DNA of 64,000 nt from Isoetes taiwanensis (Eukaryota > Streptophyta > Lycopodiopsida > Isoetales > Isoetaceae): the NCBI GenBank assembly GCA_021234155.1, contig JAJEKV010000051.1, positions 2,480,754 to 2,544,753 on the forward strand. Reading direction: 5' to 3'. The notes under the pieces are model-generated. The model worked only from the letters and a program-made list of their open reading frames with translations. It had not been told where the DNA came from and ran no database searches. The first letter of the stretch is position 1, and each line of letters begins with the position of its first letter. Positions 1 to 10,739 of the stretch are shown here, in pieces. A program made the translations under genes and the position numbers.

Positions 1-310
1 GCTCAAACATGCCGTGGCTCAAACATGCCAAGGTGGGCTCAAACATGCCACCTAAGTCTAACATGCCAAGGTGGCTCAAACATGCCACCTGGCTCCACCA
101 TGCCACCTAGGTTCAACATGCCAAGGTGGCTCACAACATGCCACCTAGGTTTAAATATGCCAAGTTGGCTCAAACATGCCACCTAGGTTCCAACATGCCA
201 CCCGGGTTCTAACATGCCACCTAGGCTCCAACATGCCAAGGTGGCTCAAACATGCCAATGGGCCCTCCAAACATGCCACCTAGGCTCCAACATGCCAAGG
301 TGGCTCAAAC
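1..310 (+). repeat. Minisatellite of 19-bp units, forward block 1
   Basis: Degenerate tandem array built from two alternating 19-bp units, AACATGCCAAGGTGGCTCA and AACATGCCACCTAGGCTCC. The core GCCAAGGTGGC of one unit is nearly the reverse complement of GCCACCTAGGC in the other, so adjacent units can pair around an 8-nt loop. The block stops at 310, where copia element A begins, and resumes at 5567 in the same orientation. Units lack stop codons, so long spurious reading frames run through it on both strands. Confidence 0.93.
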
Positions 311-627
311 CGCCAAGGTTGCACCAAGAACGGAGAGAAAGGGATGCACACACGAATTCGAGAGCCAAGCTCCCCAAAACCAAAGCAAATAGGAATTGTA
401 TTAAACATAAGTATGAATACAAGATATAAAAAGGCGCAAGAAATAATAATCGCCTCCCCGCTACCAACCACACATAATTATGCCAGAATCCAATTAAGGC
501 AAGTCGGTGCCGAAGCTAATTAAGGCAAGTGGGGGCTGGGTGTAGGTGCCGATGAAGCGCCGATTCAAAGACATAGTCGCAAGACTCGCGGCCGAAAGTG
601 CACGCTGATGCCGGGCCGCAAGATGGT
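311..627 (-). repeat. Extra truncated LTR of copia A
   Basis: Matches the LTR at 628-936 through its U5 and central parts, starting with CGCCAAGG (a two-base variant of the terminal TGTCAAGG) and stopping at AGATGGT. It lacks about 25 bp of the LTR's outer U3 end before the next LTR begins at 628. The result is two LTRs head to tail at the 3' end of element A. Confidence 0.82.
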
Positions 628-936
628 TGTCAAGGTTGCACCAAGAACGGAGAGAAAGGGATGCACATCGAATTCGAGAGTGCTAAGCTGAATTGTATTA
701 AACGTAAGTATGAATACAAGATAAATGCGGGCGCAAATAATAATCGCCTCCCGCTACCAACCACACATAATTAAGAACTAATTAAGGCAAGTCGGCGTCC
801 GTAGCTAATTAAGGCAAGTGGGTGGGCTGGTGTAGGTGCCGATGAAGTGATTCAAAGACAGTCGCGACCTCTCGGCCGAAGTGCATCGTCGTCGCCAAGC
901 AAAGAAGATGGTGATCTCGATATCATATATTTGACA
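628..936 (-). repeat. 3' LTR of copia A
   Basis: Runs from TGTCAAGGTTGC to TTGACA (mutated TCGACA) on the plus strand, with TG/CA ends on the minus strand. It is followed inward by CCTCCTTGAT, the complement of the polypurine tract ATCAAGGAGG also seen in element B. It is about 30 bp shorter than the 5' LTR. Confidence 0.88.
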
Positions 937-954
937 CCTCCTTGATGAGAGGTC

Positions 955-1650
955 ACCATCTCCATGCTCAACCTCCTCCTCCCCGAGATGAGATCCGAAT
1001 CTATCAAGACCAATACCAAGTCGATGTTGCTCAAAGAGCTCACGAGCCAAAGGCTTAGTCAAGAGATTCATGGTATTGTCCCGCAGGAACATGCTCAATC
1101 CGAACCTCGCTTATCAGCCACAAGGTCCCTTACAAAATGATAATGCTTGGGAACATGCTTAGATTTTGATGTCGAACTCAGCGAACACCAATCAATGCCA
1201 CCTTTTGTTATCCATGAGCATCCTTTGCTAGTCCAGAGTGCGCTGCCCAATGCCTCCGCAAGAAAGTCCTTGAAACTAATGATCTCACCTGGTCAGAGAT
1301 GCCGCTACATACCCGCCGCCTGGATGAAAGAGATACATGCCCTTGTTTTTGATGATCCAAGCAATGGCAAGATTGGCAAGCGAAAACAAATGCCTGATGT
1401 GGACTCGAGTTGTCTATCACATCGCTAAGTGAGGAATCACTATATGTCAAGAATGAAAAAGCATCACTATTGCCGCGGATATGTAAGGCCATAATCAGTA
1501 GACTTTAAGTAGCGGAGAATGTGCTTGGCCATTTCCCAATGCTTATGACCGATCCGCTGAAAATTGGTCGAGAGCTATAACAAAGAAATGCAATATCGGG
1601 TCTGGTGCAAACCATGCAATACATGAGGCCGCCAATCAATTGCCAAATGG
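955..1650 (-). pseudogene. Copia A RNase H domain (broken)
   Basis: Minus-strand remains of the copia RNase H that would degrade the RNA strand during cDNA synthesis. It is recognised by close similarity to the intact RNase H frame of element B at 60779-61486. Readable pieces are the NSDAFS/LTYSDSSLSDVID segment near 1420-1470, a GHVSLSS block near 1340, and the C-terminal LLTKPLARELFEQHRLGIGLD near 1010-1060. Several frameshifts split it. It follows RT, as expected for Ty1/copia. Confidence 0.85.
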
Positions 1651-2690
1651 AACTTTTGCCATAGAAAGATCGTTCAAAGATCGATTGTGGACAATCTTTC
1701 TTAGTGAGAAGAGTACCTGAGTCATAGGAACTTTAGATGGATTGCAATCAGCCATGCCAAAGCGCCAAGCATTTCTTCAATATACTTTTTGAGAGATATG
1801 AAGAATTCCATTTTCCTGGCCTCTTGCAATTTGCAAACCCAAACAATAGCGAAGCTTCACCCAAGTCCACCATTGGAAACTTAGCAGCAAGCCTTGTCTT
1901 GAATTCAGCAATGTGCTCATTATTGTTGCCTATGAGCAAGGAATCATCCACATACAAAGCAATGATGAGTAAGAACTTGCCTTGACGACGGATGTAGACA
2001 TTAGAATCGGCCTCAATAGGCTGGAATCCTTGGTCTTTGAAGAAAGAATCTATGGTCTTGTACCAAGCACGTGATGCTTGCTTTAACCCATAAAGTGCCT
2101 TCTGGCCAATTTGCAGATACTAAATGCTCAAAGACAGCTTTTGACATAACCCCCGAGGTTGCTTCATATATATTTCTTCATCAAGTTTGCCATTAAGAAA
2201 TGCTGTCTTGACATCTGTCTGATGAACCTCAAGATTATAATGAGCAGCAAATGCAAGAAGAATACGAATGCTCATCATTTTGACTACTGGAGAAAATGTT
2301 TCCAAGTAATCAATGCCATATTGTCGGGCTGAAACCCCGTGGCAACTAAGTTGCTTTTGTAGCCGCCGATGGTGCCATCGATGGAGCTTGCATTTGTAGA
2401 CCCATTTGTTACCAACGACCTTCCCATCATGAGGAAGAGGAACCAAATCCCAAGTGCCATTTTGAACAATAGAATCCATTTCATCGTCCATTGCTTGTCG
2501 CCAATGAGGTGCAAAAGACATGAAATAGCTTCACGATAGCCGGTGGGTTCACCGATAATAGCAACACCACAAAACTCCATAATGCCGGGCATAATTTCGC
2601 ATAGAAAGCAAACCTTTGAGGAGGAAAAAACGCCTTTACCTCGACCAAGTTCTTCTTCAACTCCTCCTTGATCAAGATGATCAAAATCAC
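1651..2690 (-). pseudogene. Copia A reverse transcriptase domain (broken)
   Basis: Minus-strand remnant of the RNA-dependent DNA polymerase. The YVDD active-site motif is readable at 1943-1954. Upstream lie HQTDVKTAFLNGKLDEEIYM (about 2150-2225), the ETFSPVVKMMSI segment (about 2270-2305) and WDLVPLPHDGKVVGNKWVYK (about 2390-2450), all typical of copia RT. The frame is interrupted at several places, for example at 2120 and between 2284 and 2592. Element B carries the same blocks in better order at 59930-60720. Confidence 0.88.
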
Positions 2691-2899
2691 CTCCCGGATC
2701 GATGGATCAAGATCTCCTCCTTGATTGATGTGTCAAGATCTGCGCTGCGGATCGTGAAACAGGGTGCCGTAAGCAATCGCAGGGCCGGAACCGGCTGCAG
2801 TGCCGGAACCGCCGCAGTGCCGGAATATCGAAACCGAAGTCCGATGGATTGGAAGCTATGGCGCCATCCGTTATCCATGCAGTAGATATCAAGAAATTC

Positions 2900-3960
2900 C
2901 ACATTAGGAGTTTTTGAACCTTGCTGAAATGCCTAAAACATCTTCATGAAAAATAACATCGCGACTAACACAAAGCTTCTTGGTATCCGATCAATCAGCC
3001 CTTATAACCATGCTTGCACGGGTCGAGAAACCCACAAAGATCATTTTCTTGCTGGTATGCTCAAGTTTTTTGGCGATTTGCTTTGGGAATAAGCATAAAG
3101 GCAAAGACATCCAAAGACACGCAAGCGAGACAAATTTGGCTTTATGCCGTTGAAAGCTTCTTCAGAGTCTGATTTTTCACAAAGAACAAAGGGGCAATCT
3201 ATTGAGTAGGTAAATTGAGTACCTTTATCGCTTCAGCCCAAAATTGAATGGGTGCCGAGGATTGAGCGAGCAAGCAACGCGTTATGTCAACAATGCCGCG
3301 ATTTTTCCGCTCAGCAACGCCATTATGTTGTGGAGTATGAGGCTCGGTAAGTTGGCGCCAATACCATGATCGCGACAAAATGATTGAATGCTTGACCGGT
3401 AAATTCTCCACCATTATCAGATCTGAGTTTCTTAATCCGATGGGCTATTTGATTCTCAACAAGCGCTTTCCATTCTTGGAAATGGGCAAATGCATCGATT
3501 TCCGCCAAGAAATAGACCCATGTTTTCCCCCCGCCAAATCATCAATGAATGTCGAAAATAATAAGCACCCGAGAGGGAAGGAACATGAGTTGGACCACAA
3601 AGATCCCGGTGTACTAGTTCAAGAAGAGCAAAGAGTAACGAGAGCCAATGAGAGTAAAGGATTCGGCGGTGTCTTTTTGCCCAATGCACAAGCCTCACAA
3701 CTTGCAAGAGTAGGGTGCTGATGAAGATCAAAACCGCCTACAAGTTGGGACAGCTGGTTGAGTGCTTTCAGACTGATCCAAGCCTCTTATGCCATGCATC
3801 ACTGTGTACCATTACCCAGCAGCTACAAGAACAACTTGGTCAGCAGATTCTTGGCCCAAATGGTAGAGATTACCCAGACGAATAGCACGAAAGCAAGGCT
3901 CTTTCCTAACTTTTTGCTGCAAACAATGCAAATATCACTATCAAAGATAACTATTGTGCC
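2900..3960 (-). pseudogene. Copia A integrase domain (broken)
   Basis: Remains of the DDE integrase that inserts element cDNA. Minus-strand pieces include DLCGPTHVPSLSGAYYF (about 3550-3610), KLRSDNGGEFTGQAFNHF (about 3390-3445) with an acidic residue of the catalytic core, and EPHTPQHNGVAERKNRGIV (about 3290-3345) with the third catalytic glutamate. Frameshifts separate the pieces. Its position between protease and RT is the defining copia order. Confidence 0.86.
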
Positions 3961-3964
3961 CATA

Positions 3965-4262
3965 TCAAGAAGACGCGGCAACGTAAATCAGATCTTTACG
4001 CAAAGTAGGAGCATACATTACCCCTTTTAGAGTGAAATTACCAAGACTTGTGGGTACTTGAATGTCACCCCATTCAGATTTGATGCTCACTATTGTCGCC
4101 GATTTGAACAATGTGATTGGGAGAGGTAGGTCTGAAATTTTCAAACCAATCTTTGTGCCAACTAATATGAGCTGTAGCACCGTAATCCATGATGAATTTG
4201 ATAGAGTTTAGGGCTGCCACTTGTTTACAAAGATAAACATAATCCGGGCTGCAAGGAACCAC
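3965..4262 (-). pseudogene. Copia A aspartic protease domain (partial)
   Basis: Minus-strand pieces KFIMDYGATAHISWHKDW and IQVPTSLGNFTLKGVMYAP are the copia protease region; the second is the usual LxNVLYVP-like block. The catalytic aspartate is present, but the expected D-S/T-G reads D-Y-G (codon TAC), and element B shows the same. A frameshift near 4074 and stops make this copy inactive. Confidence 0.8.
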
Positions 4263-5178
4263 ATTGGCTACGCTTTTTCTTCAACAATTTGGGCCACATT
4301 GGCTGAAGCTTTGTTTGTCTCCAAAGCTTTCAGTTTGTGCTCAAGATCCTTCATCTTCTTCCTACATTCTCGCTATGTATGATTGCCTTTCTTGCAATAG
4401 TCACAAACCCGCCGCTTGATGTTGTGTTTTGTCGCCAAAAGACTTTGAAGCCGGCCACAGCATCGTTATTCTTCTTTTGCTTAGTCTTTTCATTCCTTTG
4501 CATAGGATTTAGGCTCGAATGACCTGCAAAGAAAGCATTGTGCTCGCTCTTTGATAATCCCAAAGATCCTTCCTCATCATGATCTCCTCCTTGACGGAAG
4601 TGATTGCACGATTGAGATCCATGTCGACAATTTGTATGAGATTACAAGCAAGGCATGGAAAGAATTGGGTAAGGATCTAAGAAAGAAAAATAATTGCAAT
4701 GAAGGAGAGATCTTATTCTTTCTCCGAGGCTTCAATCTGCCGAAGGTGTTCTTCATGCACCGCGAATTTGTCAAGACTCTCTGGCCTCTTCCCAAACAAG
4801 ATATTCACCACTTCAAAGATACAAATGCCCAATTTGTGTATGGGTCTTCTTTTCATGCTCTTGGATGAGAGCATTCCATAAATCATGGTTGTTCTCCTTC
4901 TCAACCTCATCAAGAAGAGATTCAAGAACGTAAAGCCCAATCGTAGCCATAGCCTTGTTATCCTGGGCTACCGCCAAGCATCAAGAACAGATTTATTCTT
5001 GCCTTCTCACAGAAGCTCTGTGTGCTGGTTCTTGGCCACCAACAATTCCCCAAACTCCTTCAGCCTTAAGAATGAGAGTCATTCTTCTCTTCCATTGCCG
5101 GAAACCCGCGCATCAAGATTTGAATCACACGCACCGCCAGTGGAAGGTAATCGGGTTGTAGCTTGCATCCTTCTCCAT
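4263..5178 (-). pseudogene. Copia A gag (broken) with zinc knuckle
   Basis: Degenerate nucleocapsid-forming gag. The start ATG is at 5178-5176 (minus strand), about 38 bp inside the primer site, at the same place as in element B. A CCHC zinc knuckle beginning CDYCKKGNHT lies near 4373-4412 and has an in-frame stop after the histidine. The rest is recognisable mainly by nucleotide identity with 57238-58140. Many indels break it. Confidence 0.8.
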
Positions 5179-5216
5179 TGCTGTGTTGATCTTGAATCAA
5201 TCTCAGCACACCTAGT

Positions 5217-5228
5217 GCTCTGATACCA
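5217..5228 (-). promoter_or_regulatory. Primer-binding site of copia A (tRNA-Met)
   Basis: The minus strand reads TGGTATCAGAGC directly next to the LTR end at 5229. This is the usual plant primer site complementary to the 3' end of initiator methionine tRNA. Confidence 0.9.
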
Positions 5229-5566
5229 TGTCAAGGTTGCACCAAGAACGGGAGAGAAAGGGATGCACACGGAATTCCGAGAGCGCAAGCTCCCAAAAAC
5301 CAAAGCAAATAGGAATTGTATTAAACGTAAGTATGAATACAAGATATAAAAAGGGGCAGTAAATAATAACTGCTCCCGTTACCAACCACATATAATTATG
5401 CCGTAACTAATTAAGGCAAGTCGGTGCCGTAGCTAATTAAGGCAAGTGGGTGGGCTGGTGTAGGTGCTGATGAAGTGCTGATTCAAGACATAGTCGCAAG
5501 ACCTCGGCCGAAAGTTATCGCCGCCAAGCAAAGAAGATGGTGATCTCGATATCATATATCTCGACA
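5229..5566 (-). repeat. 5' LTR of copia A
   Basis: 338-bp LTR with TG/CA ends (minus strand begins TGTCGAGATATATG and ends CAACCTTGACA). It is nearly the same length as the LTRs of element B (343 and 341 bp). It abuts CAAAC and minisatellite units on its outer side. Confidence 0.92.
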
Positions 5567-6530
5567 CAAACATGCCACTTAGGCTCCAACATGACAAGGT
5601 GGCTCAAACATGTCACATGGGCTTCAACATGCCACCTAGGCTCCAACATGCCAAGGTGGCTCAAACATGCCACGTGGGCTCCAACATGCCAAGGTGGCTC
5701 AAACATGCCACCTAGGCTCAAACATGCCACCTAGGCTCCAACATGACAAAATGGCTAAAACATGCCACCTAGGCTCTAACGTGCTCAAACATGCCACGCG
5801 GGCTCCAACATGCCACCTATGCTCCAACTTCCCAAGGTGGCTCAAATATGCCACGTGGGCTCCAACATGCCACCTAGGCTCCAACATTCCTAGGTGGCTC
5901 AAACATGCCACCTAGGCTCAAACATGCCATGCAGGCTCATTTAGGCTCCAACATGCCAAGGTCAAACATGCCACGCGAGCTCCAACGTGCCTTCTAGGCT
6001 CCAACATGCCAAGGTGGCTCAAACATGCCACCTAGGCTCAAAAATGCCAAGGTGGCTCCAACATGCCACCTAGGCTCCAACATGCTCAAACATGCCACGC
6101 GGGCTCTAACATGCCACCTATGCTCCAACTTGCCAAGGTGGCTCAAATATGCCACGTGGGCTCCAACATGCCACCTAGGCTCCAACATGCCAAGGTGGCT
6201 CCAACATGCCACCTAGGCTCAAACATGCCAAGGTGGCTCAAACATGCCACCTAGGCTCCAACATGCCACCTAGGCTCAAACATGCCAGGTGGCTCAAACA
6301 TGCCAAGGTGGGCTCAAACATGCCACCTAGGCTCCAACATGCCACCTAGGCTCCAACATGCCAAGGTGGCTCAAACATGCCATGTGGACTCCATAATGCC
6401 ACGTGGGCTCCAACATGCCAAGGTGGCTCCAACATGCCACACAGGCTCCAACATGCCATCTAGGCTCCAACATGCCAAGGTGGCTCAGGCATGCCACCTA
6501 GGCTCAAGCATGCCACCTAGGCACCCCAAG
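5567..6530 (+). repeat. Minisatellite, forward block 2 (left end of foldback element 1)
   Basis: Continuation of the array interrupted by copia A, about fifty 19-bp units with scattered substitutions and some missing units. It ends at a non-repetitive 250-bp segment starting near CACCCCAAGTGGTGACATGG. The same array-to-arm junction recurs at about 9400 and, inverted, at about 12010. Confidence 0.93.
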
Positions 6531-7700
6531 TGGTGACATGGCATGCCAAGTAAGCAAGGTCAACTTTTGACTAGGCCAAAAATGAAAAGATGTCCATCTT
6601 TGGTCTTTTCATTGAGTGATGTTGGCAAATTTTAGGTGACATGGCTAGATGATGGTGACATGGATATGATGACTAGGATTTTATGCAAGAAATATGATAA
6701 CCTTTGAAATTTTTGTAGAGGAGTTTGGCAAGGGATAGAATAGAGGGATCTTGGAGAACTTAAAGCGCTAACACCCTTCCCCAAATCGAACCAGGCCAGG
6801 ACTTTGCGCAGCTTTCTTACCAGAGGGGAGAGGCCAGACCCCAGGTGTTAGACCTCAGAAAGGTTGTCAAGGCAGCCTTTCCTATCAGCGCTCCTCTTGA
6901 AGGGCAAATGCCAACCCCCTCCAATTCAGAGACCATTCAAAAATCTAAGATCCGGTCCGGAGAACTTAAAAAACCACGGCGTCCGGGGGAGGTCAAATCA
7001 AGATCCGGGTTTGAGAACCGGGCAAACCAAAAGTGCTCGAATGGAGATTCGACCACCATGTCATCCTGAATGGCAAAATTACCCCAGGAACAAGTTACAT
7101 GGTCATTTTTGCAAATGAAAGAAACACGTAACCCTCTACATTATGGGTATTCGCATCCCACCTTCTCTGGGCCAATTCTTCAGGAACGGTTGGACATGAG
7201 CTACTTTGGTACTTCTTGGAGAAGGGGTGGTCTTCACCCATCTAAACTTGTCCCGTGGTAAAGGTGCTTTGAGTCCATTGGCGAGCCAGTTCATTTTTGG
7301 AGTGGGAGATTTGCCCGCGGGCCAGGGGCTCGACATGACCTTTGGGGCTTAACCTGCCCTTAGGTTTTAAGGGTCTGTTTTCCATCAACACCTCCTCTCT
7401 TGATGATATTGCAAAGATCCTTGGTCAACCGACCAGGATACCAAAATGCAAACCCCGGTGTTGTTAGGTTGGCTGAAAGGTTTGCACATGGAGGTCGAAG
7501 TTTTAGTCGGTTGCACGGGGACGGGCGAAGCCGCTGAAAATGAAGCAATAAGAATGGAGGGAATGGGATTTGGATTTATCTTCCTCCAAAGGTGGCAATT
7601 AGAAGTCAAGAAGCACATTTTGTAAAGAGCAAAATTGTTTGGGATGGCCACAATAGATCCGCTATTTAAAGCCGTTATGGTTCTCAAGATATGTTTTTAG
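6531..7700 (+). repeat. Left arm of foldback element 1
   Basis: Family sequence with internal landmarks AACCAGGCCAGGACTTTGCG (about 6790), CAACACCTCCTCTC (about 7387) and GGCAATTAGAAGTCAAG (about 7593). Related copies occur at 9411-10640 (+), 10740-12004 (-), 7800-8635 (-) and 50345-50985 (+). Stops in all frames argue against a protein. Confidence 0.85.
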
Positions 7701-7799
7701 CACGCATTTATTATCCAAGAAAACCACCTTTGGGCCCCCAAAAACATAAACCCTACAATAACCCAGCAATAACCGGGTTTACGCTTCGAGGCCAAAACA

Positions 7800-8635
7800 T
7801 GGTCGCTTTCTTTGATAGCTAAAGCGCCTTTGCTAAACACACATGCGGAGCCATGGCAACTGAAATAACAGAGTTTGGATCTATTGGCCATCCCGAATGA
7901 TCCCAAACAATTTTACTACTACAAAAGGCGCTCTTGACTTCTAATTGCCACACTGGGAGGAGGATAACTCCAAACCCCATTCTATCAGTTCCTATTGCTT
8001 CATGTTTTCAATTGCAGCTTCTCAACCATGTCTCAAGTGCAACCGACTAAAACTCGACACCCATAACTTAAACCCTTCAATAACCTAGCAACACACATGG
8101 TTTAAGTTTCGGAGGCTATATCCTAGTCAGATTCAACCAAAATCTTGCACAATGTCATCACGTAGAGGGAGGGTGTTGACGCCAGAAGATGGACCTTTAA
8201 AACCTTCCGGAGGTAGTTCGCCCCAAAGGTCCTCTCCCAAAGAACCGTGGCCACGGACGGGCAACTTTCCCACTCCAGAACTGTGAATTGACTCTGCCAA
8301 TGGACCTAAAATGTTGACATTACCCTGGAGACCAAGTTTTGTGGGCAGAAGACTACCCTTTTTTCAAGAAGCGCCAAAATAGCTCATGTCCAACATGTTC
8401 GTAGTCAATTGGTCTAAGAGGTGGCTGCAGAATACTACCATGTAGAGGGTTCGTGTTTTTTTCGTTGCAAAAAATGACCGTGTAACTTGGTCCCGAGGTT
8501 AATTTCGCCATTCCGGATGGCATGGCAAAGTCGAATCTCCATTTCGGAGCCTTTGTACTGCCCGAACGACAAAACGCCTCTACCAAAAATTCCAAAGGTT
8601 ATCATATTTCTTGCATGAAGTCCTATCATCATGCC
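7800..8635 (-). repeat. Right arm of foldback element 1
   Basis: Reverse complement of the left arm, with GGAGGGTGTTGACGCC at about 8170 mirroring the CAACACC landmark at 7387. It ends at 8590-8635 with an abrupt join to reverse-orientation minisatellite units. Confidence 0.83.
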
Positions 8636-8808
8636 CACATGGCATGTTTGAGCCACCTTGGCATTTTTGAGCCACCTTGGCATGTTGGAGCCTAGGTGGC
8701 ATGTTGGAGCCACCTTGGCATGTTTGAGCGACCTTGGCATGTTTGAGCCTAGGTGGCATGTTCGTGCCTAGGTGGCATCACCTTGGCATGTTGGAGCCTA
8801 GGTGGCAT
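8636..8808 (-). repeat. Minisatellite, reverse block (right end of foldback element 1)
   Basis: Units read GGCATGTTTGAGCCACCTT and GGCATGTTGGAGCCTAGGT, the reverse complements of the forward units. Orientation switches back to forward at about 8809. Confidence 0.92.
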
Positions 8809-9410
8809 CACATGCCAAGGTGGCTCAACATGCCACGTGGGCTACAACATGCCACCTAGGCTCCACTAACATGCCAAGGTGCCTCCAACATGCCACCTAG
8901 GCCCCAACATGCCAAGGTGGCTCAAACATGCCACGTGGGCTCCAACATGCCACCTAGGCTCAAACATGCCACCTAGGCTCCAACATGCCACCTAGGCCCC
9001 AACATGCCAAGGTGGCTCAAACATGCCATGTGGGCTCCAACATGCCACCTAGCCTCCAACGTGCCAAGGTGGCTCCAACATGCCAAGGTAGCTCAAACAT
9101 GCCACGTGGGCTCCAACATGCCAAGGTGGCTCAAACATGCCACGTGGGCTCCAACATGCCAAGGTGGCTCTAACATGCCACCTAGGCTAGAACATGCCAA
9201 GGTGGCTCAAACATGCCACGCAGGCTCACCTAGGCTCCAACATGCCAAGGTGGTTCAGCCACGCGGGCTCCAATATGCTATCTAGGCTCCAACATGCCAA
9301 GGTGGCTCAAACATGCCACCTAGACTAAAAAATGCCAAGGTCGTTCCAACATGCCACCTAGACTCCAACATGCCAAGGTGGTTCAAGCATGCCACCTAGG
9401 CACTCCAAAT
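8809..9410 (+). repeat. Minisatellite, forward block 3
   Basis: About thirty 19-bp units like those at 5567-6530, including the variant CCACGTGGGCTCC. This is the left terminal array of foldback element 2. Confidence 0.92.
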
Positions 9411-10640
9411 GGTGACATGGCATGCCAAGTAAGCAAGGCTAAGTTTTGACTAGGCTAAAAATGAAAAGATGTCCATCTTTGGTCTTTTCATTGGGTGATG
9501 TTGGCAAATTTTGGGTGCCATGGCTAGATGATGGTGACCTGGACATGATGACTTGGACTTTATGCAAGAAATATGATATCCTTTGGAATTTTTAGTAGAG
9601 GAGTTTAGCAAGGGATGGTATAGAGGGATCTTGCGCTGACATCCTTCCCCAAATTGAACCAGGCCAGGACTTTGCGTGGCTTCCTCACCAGAGGGGAGAG
9701 GCTAGACCCAAGAGACGGACCTCAGAAAGGTTGCCAAGGCAGCCTTTCCTGCCAGCGCTCCTCCGGGAGGGCAAATGCCAATGCCCTCCCTCCCGGAGCT
9801 TGGTTTCCCTATCCGACCATTGAATCCACTGTTCAAGTAACCTACTTCGAGCAGGTTCAAAAAAATCCAAGATCGGCCCGGGAGAACTTATCAAACCGCG
9901 AAGCATCCTGCGGTCGCCATGTAGAAACCCAAGTGTTTTGTCATTCGGGCAGTATCAAAATGGAGATTCGACTTCGCCATGTCATCCAGAATGGTGAAAT
10001 TACCCTAGGGACTAAGTTGCACGATCATTGTTGGCAACAAAAGAAACACGAACCCTCTACATGGCAGTATTCCGCAACCACCTCTAGGCCAATTGACTAC
10101 GAATGTGTTGGACATGAGCTACTTTGGCACTTCTTGGAGAAGGGGTGGTCTTCTGCCCACGAAACTTGGTCTCCATAGTAATATCGATGTTTTGAGTCCA
10201 TTGATGAGTCACCACCAGAGTGGGGAGAGTTGCACGCCCCGGCCGCAGGCCTTGGGAGAGGACCTTGGGGAGAAATTACTGGAAGGTTTTAAGGGTTCGC
10301 CCGCATCAACACCCTCCCCACGCTGATGACATTATGCAAGATCCCGATCGATAGGATATGGCCCAAACATAAACCATGTGTGTTACTAGGTTATTGAAGG
10401 GTTTACGCTATGGAGGTTGAGAGTCAGCATACTGGGACATGGTCGAAGTCGGAAGTTGAAAACGGCAGCAAATAGAATTGATAGAATGGGTTTGGATTTA
10501 TCATCTCAGCGTGGTATTAGAAGTCAAGAACGCTTTAGCAAAATTTTGGGATCATTAGCATTAATCAACAGATCCAATCAAGAGCCAGCCGTCATATGCC
10601 AAGATGCATGTTTAGAACGGCATTCCTAGTTATCCAAGAA
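9411..10640 (+). repeat. Left arm of foldback element 2
   Basis: Aligns with 6531-7700 and, inverted, with 10740-12004. A 174-codon open frame at 9654-10178 lies in it. Matching frames in sister arms are shifted or stopped, so I treat it as non-coding. Confidence 0.85.
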
Positions 10641-10739
10641 AGTTTAACCATTTTTGGCCTCCCAAACAAAACCCTACAATAACCTAGCAACACACAGGGT
10701 TTACGTTTTGGAGGCCAAAAATAGTCGTTTTCTTGGATA

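Larger units (their letters stand above)
311..5566 (-). mobile_element. Ty1/copia LTR retrotransposon A (decayed, full length)
   Basis: Minus-strand copia element with gag, protease, integrase, reverse transcriptase and RNase H in copia order. The 5' LTR is 5229-5566 with an adjacent tRNA-Met primer site. The 3' end carries one LTR at 628-936 plus an extra truncated LTR at 311-627. The 5 bp outside each end are identical (CAAAC at 306-310 and 5567-5571), and removing the element rejoins two minisatellite units in phase, so this is a clean insertion into the array. All coding parts are broken by stops and frameshifts. Element B at 56844-61887 belongs to the same family and helps identify each domain. 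Confidence 0.93.
5567..8808. mobile_element. Foldback element 1 (arrays plus long inverted arms)
   Basis: The left half (forward array 5567-6530, arm 6531-7700) is repeated in reverse complement in the right half (arm about 7800-8635, reverse array 8636-8808). For example 7070-7150 is complementary to 8430-8510, and 7570-7660 to 7876-7975. The axis lies in about 7700-7800. The right arm lacks the roughly 200-bp stretch next to the array that element 2 keeps. No transposase is encoded. The architecture, inverted arms ending in short tandem repeats, resembles foldback (FB) elements known from animals. The left array may extend to position 1 across copia A. Confidence 0.78.

Noticed and set aside
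5537-6536. Several 60-90 codon frames with MPPRLQHAKVAQTC-type repeats on both strands
   Set aside because: The 19-bp minisatellite lacks stops and repeats its reading every 57 bp, so such frames arise automatically. They have no start context or conserved frame.
8809-9410. Regular short repeats resembling a CRISPR array
   Set aside because: Units are contiguous with no unique spacers, degenerate, and in a plant TE context with no cas genes.
9654-10178. 174-codon ORF in a foldback arm
   Set aside because: The corresponding arms at 6790-7260, 8350-8600 and 11340-11740 carry stops and shifts at many places; no known domain.
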